Of a stretch of 46,642 bases of DNA, positions 1-7,305 are shown piece by piece (position 1 is the first letter of the stretch; the number at the start of each line of letters is the position of its first letter). The notes beneath the pieces are model-generated. The model was given only the letters and a program-made list of their open reading frames with translations. It was not told the origin of the DNA and ran no database searches. Source of the DNA: Caulobacteraceae bacterium (GTDB lineage: Bacteria > Pseudomonadota > Alphaproteobacteria > Caulobacterales > Caulobacteraceae); NCBI GenBank assembly GCA_947475845.1, contig CANJMO010000013.1:1-46642 (forward strand). Reading direction: 5' to 3'. The translations under genes and the position numbers were made by a program.

Positions 1-244
1 CCAGCGCCATGCCCGCCGCCGCGCGGTCGGTATCTTCATCGCAAAGCTCAAATCGAGCCGCGTAGAGCTGCGCCAGATCGACCTGGGCGATCGCCCAACC
101 CACCGGATCGCGGTCCGGCGACAGCCGCGCCAGGTCCCGGCGCAGGTCCTCGATGGCCTCGTCCAGCATCCCCGGATCGGCCGCCAGCTCAGCCCGGCGG
201 GCCAGGCAGTTGGCGCGGTTCTGGGCCAGGGCGGCGCGCAGCAT
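1..244 (-). CDS. TPR-like protein, C-terminal segment (runs off left edge)
   Basis: This open frame begins with an ATG whose A is the last base of the upstream TGA (TGATG) and stays open to the window edge, giving 81 visible residues. They are alanine/leucine/arginine-rich helices ending in a repeat-like WAIAQVDLAQLY segment, the periodicity expected of tetratricopeptide helices. The text reads as a direct continuation of the neighbouring 337-residue protein, which has the same helical repeats. I see no separate Shine-Dalgarno site. The simplest view is that it is the distal part of one TPR protein separated by a one-base deletion; translational coupling of two genes is the alternative. No specific function can be given. 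Confidence 0.5.
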   Translation of the reverse strand, partial: MLRAALAQNRANCLARRAELAADPGMLDEAIEDLRRDLARLSPDRDPVGWAIAQVDLAQLYAARFELCDEDTDRAAAGMAL

Positions 245-1257
245 CAGGCCGGCTGGCGGCGCGTGGCCCACAGCGCCCGCTCATAGCAGGACAGCGCGTG
301 GTCGAAGGCGCGGTCGGTCTCGCTGGCCTCGCCCAGCGCCTGCAGGGCGACGGCCAGGGCCTGCTGCATGCGCGCCCAGTCCAGCGGACTGTGATCCGGC
401 GTCAGGCCGTCCAGTTCCCGCACCAGGATCTCGACACCCTCGGCGATCTCCTCGATGCGCCCCGAGACCTCGCCAAAGCCGACGCGGGCGCCGGCGCGCA
501 GCACCTGCACCCGTGCCGCGGCCAGGGGCTCGTAGGCCGCGTCCAGCCGCTCGGCCAGGGCGTCGAGCTCGACGATGGCCTGTTCGTGCAGGCGCGCGTC
601 GCCCAATCGTCCGCCGCAGCCGATCAGTAGTTCTGCGCGCTCGCAGCGCAGTTCGGCCACCTGGCTCTTGTTGACTGCCCGGCTGCGCAGATGCGCGCCG
701 AGCGCGGCGATGGGGGCGTCGAAGGCAGCGGCGGCGCGGCGCGCGTCGTCATAGTCGCCGCGCATCAGGGCCTGCTGAACTTGCAGACGGACCAGCTGAC
801 CCGAAGCCAGGGCTGCGGCGGCGCTCGCGGGCGCCGCGGCGATCACATCCTTCAGCGCGACCTCGGCGGCAGCGTTCAGCCCGTCGTCGCCATAGAGCTC
901 CGCGCCCAGCATGGCGCTCATCGCCTGCTCGCAGCGGGCTGCGGCCCAAGTCTTGGATTTGTTGGCGGTCTTGAAGCCCTTGACCGCGCGCTCGGCGCCC
1001 AGCGCGGCGTTGCGCAGGGCGACCGCGTCGCCGGTGCGGCGGGCCAGTTCGCGCCAGACGCGGGCGGCTTCCAGGCGGCGCTGATGCGGTTCCTTGGCGC
1101 TGATCCGGCCGGCGGCGATATCGGCGGCCCGGCACTCGCCGCGCAGCAGGTCTATGTCGAGCACTTCGAGCAGGGCGGAATCGCCGCCGGTCAGGCCGTC
1201 ACGCGGCGCCGCATCGGTCTCGAACAGGCGTTTGAGCTCCCGGCCCAACTCGAACAT
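244..1257 (-). CDS. TPR-like repeat protein, N-terminal segment
   Basis: A protein of 337 residues without signal peptide or membrane segment, built almost wholly of short amphipathic helices rich in Ala, Leu, Arg and Glu, as in tetratricopeptide solenoids. The ATG at 1257 (MFELGRELKRLF) is preferred over one ten codons upstream because GGAG lies about 7 bases before it. The frame ends after ALWATRRQPA at a TGA overlapping the ATG of the next frame. A single added base near 245-255 would fuse both into one longer solenoid, so this is probably a frameshifted gene. Such proteins are protein-protein interaction scaffolds; the partner is unknown. Confidence 0.6.
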   Translation of the reverse strand: MFELGRELKRLFETDAAPRDGLTGGDSALLEVLDIDLLRGECRAADIAAGRISAKEPHQRRLEAARVWRELARRTGDAVALRNAALGAERAVKGFKTANKSKTWAAARCEQAMSAMLGAELYGDDGLNAAAEVALKDVIAAAPASAAAALASGQLVRLQVQQALMRGDYDDARRAAAAFDAPIAALGAHLRSRAVNKSQVAELRCERAELLIGCGGRLGDARLHEQAIVELDALAERLDAAYEPLAAARVQVLRAGARVGFGEVSGRIEEIAEGVEILVRELDGLTPDHSPLDWARMQQALAVALQALGEASETDRAFDHALSCYERALWATRRQPA

Positions 1258-1379
1258 CTGACCGCTCCATGTCGCGGCGCGGCCCATCCCGGGACGCTGG
1301 CTGCGACTCTAACGCCCGACATGCAAAGGCGAAGCCGCAGACCAGCGTAAAAACTCAGGGGGTGTCAAATTGTGGCGGG

Positions 1380-2609
1380 TCAGAAGGCGCGGCCCTTGAC
1401 CATGCACTTGCTGCACACGGTCAGCGTTTGGCTCAGCCGCAGCCCGGCATAGACTCCGCTGCGGCCGGCGACGGTCTCGCTGCCAATGCTGAACGCGGCG
1501 AGCGTGGCCGACGGCAAGGTGTAGCCGAGGGTTGTGGTGTAGAGCGCGTCGGTCTGCGGGCCGCCCGGACCGCCCCGGGTCCAGCGCTGGGTTGTGGTCA
1601 AATCCATGACCCAGGGCCCCTTCACATATTCCGCCGCCACGGTGAGATAGTCGCGTGCTTGGCCCCGCACGCCGTTGAAATTGTCCCGCCGCGCGCCCTC
1701 GGCGAACAGGTGCAACTGGCTGTAGCGGCCGCGCAGGGTGTCGGCGACCGACCCGGTCAAGGGAATGCTGATGTCGGCGCCCAGAGTCGACCACCACTCG
1801 CTCGCTTGCGATCCGTAAGTCCTTCCCCAGCGGATCACGCTGGCCTGGTAGTTCATATGCGCCCAATGGCCGATCGGCTGCTCCAGCACGTCGTAGGTAG
1901 CCATGATGTTCTCGGGCAGGCGGGTGTTGCCCACGCCGCCGTCCTGCAGACGGATCATGCCCTCGTTGTAGGGGAAGCTCTGGTGCAGGAAGGTGCGGTC
2001 GACCATGAAGGCCGACAGCGAGATCTGCCGCCAGCCCGTTGTCTCGTTGCCGAACACATGGATACGCTCGGCCCCGATCATGTCGGCGGGCTCGTAGCCT
2101 TCTTCCGGTTCTTCGATGAAGTCGGCGGCGAACGGGCCGGGGATGATGGCGTAACCCCGTCCGAAGTCCTGCACGAACTTGCCGAAGCGGTAGTCGCCGT
2201 AGCGAATATACAGCTCCTTCATCTTGCCGCCCTCGGCCCGTCCGGCGCCCTGGTTGATGAACAGGTCGCGATTGGGGTCGCTGGCGGGTTGCGGCTCGCG
2301 CGGCTTGAACTGAAACAGGCCGTCCAACGACAGGGTGTCGTTGAATTCGATCAGGGCGGTTGAATCGAACCTCAGGCTCAGGCCCTGTCCCCGGCTGGTC
2401 CCGCTCGCCGCCCGCATGCCGGAATACTCCAGCATCGCCAGCGTGTCGAAACTCACCTTGGGCCAAGAACCGACCGCGGGGTCCTCAGCCGCCGCGGAGG
2501 CCGGTTGCGCCTTGGGCGCGTCCTGAGCCCGCGCCGGCGGCGCACCTGCCATCAGCGCCAGGCCCGCCGCGCACGCGGCGGCGCGCCATCCCGGCTTGAG
2601 ATCAATCAT
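1380..2609 (-). CDS. Outer-membrane beta-barrel protein paired with multicopper oxidase
   Basis: 409 residues. An N-terminal signal peptide (hydrophobic AAACAAGLALMAGAPPARA, cleavage after AQ) is followed by a long aromatic, alternating polar/hydrophobic sequence. It ends in phenylalanine (GRAF), the usual C-terminal signal for outer-membrane barrel insertion. Its ATG lies inside the end of the oxidase gene (8-base overlap, ATGATTGA), so the two are translationally coupled. I do not recognise a named porin family. It may be the outer-membrane partner of the periplasmic oxidase, by analogy with the PcoA/PcoB arrangement, but it does not look like PcoB (no Met/His-rich N-terminus). An unusual CSKC motif lies ten residues from the C-terminus. 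Confidence 0.7.
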   Translation of the reverse strand: MIDLKPGWRAAACAAGLALMAGAPPARAQDAPKAQPASAAAEDPAVGSWPKVSFDTLAMLEYSGMRAASGTSRGQGLSLRFDSTALIEFNDTLSLDGLFQFKPREPQPASDPNRDLFINQGAGRAEGGKMKELYIRYGDYRFGKFVQDFGRGYAIIPGPFAADFIEEPEEGYEPADMIGAERIHVFGNETTGWRQISLSAFMVDRTFLHQSFPYNEGMIRLQDGGVGNTRLPENIMATYDVLEQPIGHWAHMNYQASVIRWGRTYGSQASEWWSTLGADISIPLTGSVADTLRGRYSQLHLFAEGARRDNFNGVRGQARDYLTVAAEYVKGPWVMDLTTTQRWTRGGPGGPQTDALYTTTLGYTLPSATLAAFSIGSETVAGRSGVYAGLRLSQTLTVCSKCMVKGRAF

Positions 2610-4131
2610 GCTTGCCGTGATCCATGCCGGCCATGTCCATCGGTCCGTCGGGCATCGGCCCGGTCTTGGGGTCGTAGACCTCGATCTGCTGCATCATGCC
2701 TTTGTCCTCGTGCTCGAGGATGTGGCAGTGGAACATGAACCGCCCGACGATCGCCGGGTCGGTGAAGGCCATGCGGATCTTCACCTCGCCGTGGATCGGC
2801 ACGTTGACGGTATCCAGCAGGCCGTCGAACGGCACGGGCTTGCCGTTGATGCTGAGCACCTGGAAGCCGAGCTGGTGGATATGGAAGACGTGCAATTCCT
2901 CTGAGGAATTGCGGATGGTCCACTCCTCTGTCGACCCCAGCGGCACCTTCACATCCACGCGTTCATGGTCGAAGGTCACGTGGTTGATGAAGAACAGCCC
3001 CGTCACCGGGTCTTCGGAAAAGATGATCGTCCGCTGGGCGTCGATTTGATCGCCGGGGATCGGCTGCGCAGCGCCCTGGACCAGGGTCAGCGGCGCCAAC
3101 GGCGCCGGCGGCGGTCCCGACGGGTTGGGCGCCGACACCATCAAGGCCATGTTCTGCGCCGCGAACATATCGCCCGCCGGCCCGGTGGCGGTGCGTTCGG
3201 CGATCAGGGGATAAGAGCCGCCCGGCCCGCCGGTCACAAGCACATCCGCCCGCTCGCTGGGGCCGAACATGAGCTCCGACACGGTTTCGGGATGCAGCAC
3301 CGGGCGGGAGTCGCGGCCGACGACAGTGAAGGCGTGTCCCTCCAGATTCAGGCGGAAATAGGTGTTGGCGGTCTGATCGCTGAACCGCCACAGCTGGGTT
3401 TCCCCAGGCTGGATGTCGATGCGCGGCGCCAGCTGGCCGTTGATGGTCTTGACCACCCGGTTGTAGGGCTTGGGCACGGCGTTGAGGTCGCCCTTGCCGT
3501 CCGGCGAGAACTCCTTCAGCGCGAACAGGCGCTCCTTGAGCGGTTTGGTGGCCGGGACCTGATCCTGGAAGCCCTCGATCACCAGCGTGCCGCTGAGGCC
3601 GCCCATCAGCTGGCGTTCCGCGAAGCTGTGGGCGTGGGTGTGATACCAGTAGACGCCCGGTGGATGATCCTTGGGGATCTGGATTTCGTAGTCCCAGCTG
3701 TCACCCGGCGCGACCATATGCATGGAGTTGTCGCCATGGCCCTGAGGCGACACCGCCAGGCCGTGGAAGTGCATGTTCGTGGCCTGAGGCAGACGGTTGA
3801 CCAGTCGCAGGTGCAGAACGTCGCCCGGTTTCAGCCGCAGCACCGGCCCGGCGTAGATACCGTCGTAGGCTGCGCCGTTGATCGTGTAGCCCCCCACCTG
3901 AACCTTGGTCGGACGCGCCTCCAGGGTGACGTCGAGCCTGCCGTTCTCGCTGCGGTGCTCGGGCAGGTCGGTCAGCGGCTCGGCGGAGACGGAAGGCGAC
4001 GGGTTCACAGCCGGGCCGAACAGGTTGTCGAACGGTCCGGCGGCAGCCTTCTGGGACGCAAGGGCCAGGAGGGTCAGCGCCAGCGCGGCGCAGCGCAGCC
4101 GGCGGAGCCCTTGCAAACCGTCTGGTGTCAC
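2602..4131 (-). CDS. Periplasmic multicopper oxidase
   Basis: 509 residues from a GTG at 4131 preceded by GGGGA; an in-frame start 84 bases upstream would add a poor leader. A signal peptide (arginine pair then ALALTLLALAS) directs export. All four copper motifs are present: HFHG (121-124), HTHAH (164-168), HIHQLGF near 425, and HCHILEHEDKGM (468-479) with the type-1 Cys469 and axial Met479. The C-terminal tail is Met/His-rich (PMDMAGMDHGKHD) and may bind copper. Multicopper oxidases of the CopA/CueO/laccase type oxidise Cu(I), Fe(II), Mn(II) or phenols with O2. The substrate cannot be read here. It is first in an operon with an outer-membrane barrel and lies opposite cytochrome genes across a region holding Fur-box-like sites. 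Confidence 0.9.
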   Translation of the reverse strand: MTPDGLQGLRRLRCAALALTLLALASQKAAAGPFDNLFGPAVNPSPSVSAEPLTDLPEHRSENGRLDVTLEARPTKVQVGGYTINGAAYDGIYAGPVLRLKPGDVLHLRLVNRLPQATNMHFHGLAVSPQGHGDNSMHMVAPGDSWDYEIQIPKDHPPGVYWYHTHAHSFAERQLMGGLSGTLVIEGFQDQVPATKPLKERLFALKEFSPDGKGDLNAVPKPYNRVVKTINGQLAPRIDIQPGETQLWRFSDQTANTYFRLNLEGHAFTVVGRDSRPVLHPETVSELMFGPSERADVLVTGGPGGSYPLIAERTATGPAGDMFAAQNMALMVSAPNPSGPPPAPLAPLTLVQGAAQPIPGDQIDAQRTIIFSEDPVTGLFFINHVTFDHERVDVKVPLGSTEEWTIRNSSEELHVFHIHQLGFQVLSINGKPVPFDGLLDTVNVPIHGEVKIRMAFTDPAIVGRFMFHCHILEHEDKGMMQQIEVYDPKTGPMPDGPMDMAGMDHGKHD

Positions 4132-4235
4132 GAAGTCCCCCGCTTTGCGAACCCGTCTGCCGCGGGCGCAAACTAGGGCGACCACACGCGCCCGGGCAAG
4201 CACATAATAGGACAATTCTATATTTATTCAGTCAA

Positions 4236-4254
4236 ATTGAGATCGATTCTCAAT
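4236..4254. promoter_or_regulatory. Perfect 7-5-7 palindrome, possible Fur-type operator
   Basis: ATTGAGATCGATTCTCAAT is a perfect inverted repeat (ATTGAGA / TCTCAAT, 5-base spacer). The reverse strand contains TGAGAATCGATCTCA, which matches 10 of 14 positions of the 7-1-7 Fur consensus TGATAATNATTATCA. It lies about 105 bases upstream of the oxidase start. The dyad is directly seen; assignment to Fur is inferred, and another dimeric regulator could bind it. Confidence 0.45.
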
Positions 4255-4289
4255 AACTATTGGCTTTATGTTGTTATATACTCATATAA

Positions 4290-4313
4290 TTGATGTTGAT
4301 GTTGATGTTGATA
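4290..4313. repeat. TTGATG hexanucleotide tandem repeat (three full copies plus a variant)
   Basis: Three exact TTGATG units are followed by TTGATA, which merges into the Fur-like site. The array sits between the two divergent promoters. It may be an extended operator of hexameric half-sites or simple slippage. Confidence 0.7.
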
Positions 4314-4324
4314 ATGATTTGCAA
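4308..4324. promoter_or_regulatory. Fur-box-like operator
   Basis: TTGATAATGATTTGCAA contains TGATAATGATTTGCA, which matches 12 of 14 defined positions of the 7-1-7 Fur consensus TGATAATNATTATCA. A closely similar 15-mer (13/15 identical) stands before the gene at 28577. The site is about 120 bases upstream of the cytochrome start and 180 upstream of the oxidase start, so it could serve either operon. Confidence 0.5.
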
Positions 4325-4440
4325 ATTCCGGCAGAATTCCTGTTCTATCATTGACCATTCCCAATATTGCTCGTTTTTCATGGACGCCAACACCGCCCGC
4401 GGCAATGGTGTGGATAGATAAACAAAAAAAGGAGGGGACC

Positions 4441-4938
4441 ATGCCCAAGAGGCCCAAGGCCGCCGTTCTGATCGCCGGCGCAATCGTGCTGGCCGCCTCG
4501 TCAGGTTTCGCAGTGGCTCAGCCCCCTGCACCGGCTGCGCCCGCGCCGCAGCCGGACTACCACCCCAGTTTCGGCGACCTGATGACCATGGCGGTGCAGC
4601 CGCGTCACATCAAAGTCGGCGTCGCCGGCAAGGCGCGCAACTGGACTTACCTGACCTATGAATCCAGCGAGTTACGCAACGCCTTCGGTCGGATCGCCCG
4701 CACCATTCCCGTTTATCGCAATCAGAAGCTGGCGGATCTGTTCGCCTCGGGCATCCTGCCGTCGATGGACGACCTCGACGCCGCCATCAAGGCCAAGGAC
4801 GGGGCCAAGTTCGACGCGGCCTACGCTGGCGTTACCCAGTCCTGCAACACCTGCCACGCCGCCCTTGAACACGCCTATGTGGTCATCCAGGCCCCGCAGG
4901 CCTCGTCCTACACCGACCAGGTCTTGAACGCCCGATGA
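4441..4938 (+). CDS. Periplasmic cytochrome c (cytochrome c'-like, single haem)
   Basis: 165 residues. The ATG at 4441 follows a strong AGGAGGGG site; an in-frame ATG 90 bases upstream lacks one. A signal peptide (AAVLIAGAIVLAASSGFAVAQ) exports the protein. The only haem motif, CNTCH (135-139), lies near the C-terminus after about 75 residues of predicted helices, the layout of cytochrome c'-type four-helix proteins rather than class I cytochromes. The gene overlaps the next by ATGA, so it is co-translated with cytochrome b561, a plausible membrane electron donor or acceptor. It lies opposite the oxidase operon. The physiological partner is inferred from context only. Confidence 0.8.
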   Translation: MPKRPKAAVLIAGAIVLAASSGFAVAQPPAPAAPAPQPDYHPSFGDLMTMAVQPRHIKVGVAGKARNWTYLTYESSELRNAFGRIARTIPVYRNQKLADLFASGILPSMDDLDAAIKAKDGAKFDAAYAGVTQSCNTCHAALEHAYVVIQAPQASSYTDQVLNAR

Positions 4939-5486
4939 CTCCGGCGCGGCTCCCGGCGGGGCGATACGGTTTGGGGGCGATCGGGCTCCACTGGATCATG
5001 GCCGTCCTGCTTGTGGTTGTGAGCGTCCTGGGCCTGCTGCACGACACCTGGCCAAGGCCCATCCAGGCGTTCTGGATCAACATCCACGCCATGGTCGGCC
5101 TGGCCGTCCTGGTTCTAGTGATCGCGCGCATCTGGTGGCGGACTCGGCATAGCCCACCGGAAATGCCCGCGGACGTTGGCGAACTCTCCCGCAGGCTGTC
5201 CCACCCCGTCCATCTGCTGCTCTACGCCCTGATGATCGTGATCCCTCTGATCGGCATCGTCACCTTCATCTGGCACGGGCGGGTGTTCGATTTCGGCCTG
5301 TTCCGACTGGACCCGGGCGTGAAGTCCGATCGAGCCATCTTCCATCCCACTGAGGAGTGGCACGGCTACGCGGCCTATGTCCTGTTCGGGCTGGCCGGTC
5401 TGCACGTGCTGGCCGCGCTGTGGCGCCATTTTGTGCGGCGCGACGGGGTTCTCCTGCGGATGTGGCCGGTCTCGCCTCGCGGATAG
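4935..5486 (+). CDS. Cytochrome b561 family membrane protein
   Basis: 183 residues with four hydrophobic segments (about 13-35, 46-66, 91-113, 145-165). Histidines H19, H51, H143 and H157 lie in these helices and fit the four ligands of the two b haems in bacterial cytochrome b561 (CybB-like). Such proteins move electrons between quinol and periplasmic acceptors or act on superoxide. The start overlaps the stop of the cytochrome c gene by four bases, which supports a two-gene operon in which b561 exchanges electrons with that cytochrome. It is followed by a long terminator hairpin. Confidence 0.85.
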   Translation: MTPARLPAGRYGLGAIGLHWIMAVLLVVVSVLGLLHDTWPRPIQAFWINIHAMVGLAVLVLVIARIWWRTRHSPPEMPADVGELSRRLSHPVHLLLYALMIVIPLIGIVTFIWHGRVFDFGLFRLDPGVKSDRAIFHPTEEWHGYAAYVLFGLAGLHVLAALWRHFVRRDGVLLRMWPVSPRG

Positions 5487-5487
5487 C

Positions 5488-5523
5488 AAAGCGGGCGCGC
5501 AGCCGAGGCCGCGCGCCCGCTTT
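5488..5523. terminator. Bidirectional terminator hairpin
   Basis: A perfect 13-base-pair stem (AAAGCGGGCGCGC / GCGCGCCCGCTTT, loop of 10) lies between the convergent cytochrome b561 and hydrolase genes. The A/T ends of the stem give a short U run in both directions. Confidence 0.75.
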
Positions 5524-5556
5524 CAACTTCGATCCAAGCGGCGTCAGCCGCCCGGA

Positions 5557-6447
5557 CTACTTGGCGCCGGGAACGCCCGGAGCCCACTTGTAACCGGCGC
5601 CGTCAGCCACGATGTGGCCCACGCCCGGGTAGGGGAAGTGCGGGGCGAACACCAGTTCCTTGGTGGCGGCCAGCTGCTTGACCTCGGCGGTGCGCTTGGC
5701 GATGCCCACCGGCTTGTCGCCGTCGAAATTGTCGATCCAGCCCGGCTCGTTCAGGCCCAGCACATAGCTGTGCACCGTGTCGCCGATGTCGATCAGCTTC
5801 TGGCCCTGGGACGAGATCTCATAGGCGACGTGGCCGGGGGTGTGGCCGTAGAGCGCGATCGGCGTAATTCCAGGCAGGATCGAGACGCCGGGGGTGAAGG
5901 CCTTCACCTGGGCCGAGATGGCGTCGACGGTGGCCTTGCTGCCCGCGTCCTTCTGCATCGCCGCCCACTCGTTGGCCGACATGCGCACGGTCGCCTTGGG
6001 GAACGCCGACTTGCCGTCCGCGCCCTTCATGCCGCCGGTGTGGTCGCCGTGATAGTGGGTGATCAGGATGTCGGTGACGTCTTCCGGCTTCACCCCGGCC
6101 TTGGCCAGGCTGCCGATCATGGCGCTCTTGGCCCCGGCGCCGAGGCCGGTGTCAATCAGGATCACGTGGCCCGGCGTCTTCACCAGCAGGCCGTCGACAC
6201 CCAGGGTGATCTTGTCGTTCGGCTGGCCGGCGGCGGCCAAAAGCTTGGAGGCGGCGGCGGGGTCGGTGCCGAAGGTCTTGCCGTCGTTGGGCAGGACGAA
6301 CAGGGCGTCGGCCACCGGGATCACCTCGAAGGCGCCCAGCTTGAACGGGGTGGCGGCGGGGGCCACGGCAACCTGGGCCAAGGCGGACGAAGCGCCGGCG
6401 ACGAGGGCCAGGGCGGCGGCGGTAGCGATCAGGCGTTTCATGGACAT
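5557..6447 (-). CDS. Periplasmic metallo-beta-lactamase fold hydrolase (methyl parathion hydrolase-like)
   Basis: 296 residues from the ATG at 6447, chosen because GGGAGAG stands about 8 bases before it. A signal peptide (MSMKRLIATAAALALVAGASSALAQ) is followed by an MBL-fold domain. HYHGDH (131-136) gives the two-metal site, with further ligands in GHTPGH, in the IDIGD loop and in APHFPYPGVGHI. The spacing and the VPGI..GHTPGH and GHI..GxGY segments resemble methyl parathion hydrolase-type enzymes, which hydrolyse esters or lactones. The natural substrate is unknown. An FNR/FixK-type site is centred 82 bases upstream of the start, suggesting oxygen-responsive control. Confidence 0.8.
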   Translation of the reverse strand: MSMKRLIATAAALALVAGASSALAQVAVAPAATPFKLGAFEVIPVADALFVLPNDGKTFGTDPAAASKLLAAAGQPNDKITLGVDGLLVKTPGHVILIDTGLGAGAKSAMIGSLAKAGVKPEDVTDILITHYHGDHTGGMKGADGKSAFPKATVRMSANEWAAMQKDAGSKATVDAISAQVKAFTPGVSILPGITPIALYGHTPGHVAYEISSQGQKLIDIGDTVHSYVLGLNEPGWIDNFDGDKPVGIAKRTAEVKQLAATKELVFAPHFPYPGVGHIVADGAGYKWAPGVPGAK

Positions 6448-6476
6448 TGGCGCTCTCCCTTGAGTCGGCGCGCAGA

Positions 6477-6507
6477 CTAGCCGCGTTCCCTGGCCCGATG
6501 GAAGGCC
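6477..6507 (-). repeat. Displaced copy of prfC 3' end (direct repeat, distal copy)
   Basis: These 31 bases match 7306-7336 at 29 positions and on the minus strand read AAFHRARERG-stop, the last codons of prfC including its TAG. Similarity stops abruptly on both sides. No other prfC sequence is present here, so it is a detached tail. Confidence 0.8.
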
Positions 6508-6522
6508 GCAGCTACCGGCGGG

Positions 6523-6536
6523 TTGATGCAGGTCAA
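6523..6536. promoter_or_regulatory. FNR/FixK-type anaerobox
   Basis: TTGATGCAGGTCAA fits TTGAT-N4-(A/G)TCAA, the FNR/FixK/CRP-family half-site pair. It is centred 82 bases upstream of the hydrolase ATG and about 190 upstream of the haem lipoprotein TTG. Class II placement (-41.5) would fit a hydrolase transcript with a leader near 40 bases. Confidence 0.55.
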
Positions 6537-6720
6537 GGCGACTGCAACTGGATGCTGAATTCTGATCTCGCCAGGACTCGCCGCGACTCCGCGACGATGA
6601 CCGCCGAAGCGCCATGTCCGTCCATGGCTTGGCAATGAGCGCGTTGATCTCTGTACAGCGTCAGTTGCCTGAATTCGCTCTCGTTTCGGCGAAAGCAACA
6701 TCAAAACAAGGGAGGCCCGA

Positions 6721-7266
6721 TTGAGTTCTCGCCATAGATTTATCTCCGCCCTCGGCATGCTTGCCGTCGGCGCATTCGCCCTGGCCGCGTGCGAGCAGAA
6801 AAAGCCCGCGGCTCCGGAAGCGGCATCCACCGCCCCAGTCGCCGCAACCCCAGCGCTGACCCTGCCGGTCAGCATCAACGCCGTGATGGTCTCGCTGGTC
6901 GATCATTCGTCCGACCCCATCTTCGACGTGGCCACCAAGCCGCCCAGGACCGACGACGCGTGGCGGGACGTGGAGTACCACTCCTACCAGATGGCGGTGG
7001 CGGGCAAGCTGATCCAGCTGGCCGGCACTGGGCCCGGCGACGCCGCCTGGGTCGCGACGCCTGAATGGAAGGCCTTCTCCGAGCAACTCAGCGCCCACGG
7101 CATGGAGGCTCTCAAGCTGGCCCAGGCCAAGGACGCCAAGGGCTTCGAGGCGGTCGGCAACAAGATCATCGACGACTGCGAGGCCTGCCACATGAAGTTC
7201 AAGCCCGACATCCCGTCGATGAAGATCATGCACAAGCCGGACTTCCCGCATAAGCCGGGAACCTGA
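6721..7266 (+). CDS. Cytochrome c-type haem lipoprotein
   Basis: 181 residues from a TTG at 6721 with GGGAGG six bases upstream. The N-terminus is a lipoprotein signal (LAVGAFALAAC, acylated Cys near residue 24) followed by a Pro/Ala linker. The haem motif CEACH (153-157) is close to the C-terminus, as in the cytochrome at 4441, so the protein is probably a membrane-anchored relative of the cytochrome c' fold. Electron transfer in the periplasm is inferred. The gene is monocistronic and lies between two copies of the prfC 3' end (6477-6507 and 7306-7336), suggesting that it arrived as a small insertion. Confidence 0.75.
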   Translation: MSSRHRFISALGMLAVGAFALAACEQKKPAAPEAASTAPVAATPALTLPVSINAVMVSLVDHSSDPIFDVATKPPRTDDAWRDVEYHSYQMAVAGKLIQLAGTGPGDAAWVATPEWKAFSEQLSAHGMEALKLAQAKDAKGFEAVGNKIIDDCEACHMKFKPDIPSMKIMHKPDFPHKPGT

Positions 7267-7305
7267 CGATCAGGGGGTCGTCGAAGAGGGCGGCCCCCGC
7301 CTCCG

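Larger units (their letters stand above)
4132..4440. other. AT-rich divergent control region of oxidase and cytochrome operons
   Basis: This 309-base gap between the oxidase start and the cytochrome start is strikingly AT-rich in its centre (about 4205-4400) compared with the GC-rich surroundings. It carries a 7-5-7 palindrome at 4236-4254, a run of TTGATG hexamers at 4290-4313 and a Fur-box-like site at 4308-4324. No credible protein-coding frame is present; the short frames seen are low-complexity. It presumably contains both divergent promoters. Confidence 0.6.

Noticed and set aside
2965-4176. A 403-codon plus-strand frame
   Set aside because: It is antisense to the multicopper oxidase with all its copper motifs. 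No domain, start site or codon character supports it.
4290-4313. Phase-variable repeat tract
   Set aside because: Only three exact hexamers are present, too few for high-rate slippage, and the unit lies outside coding sequence. An operator array is as likely.
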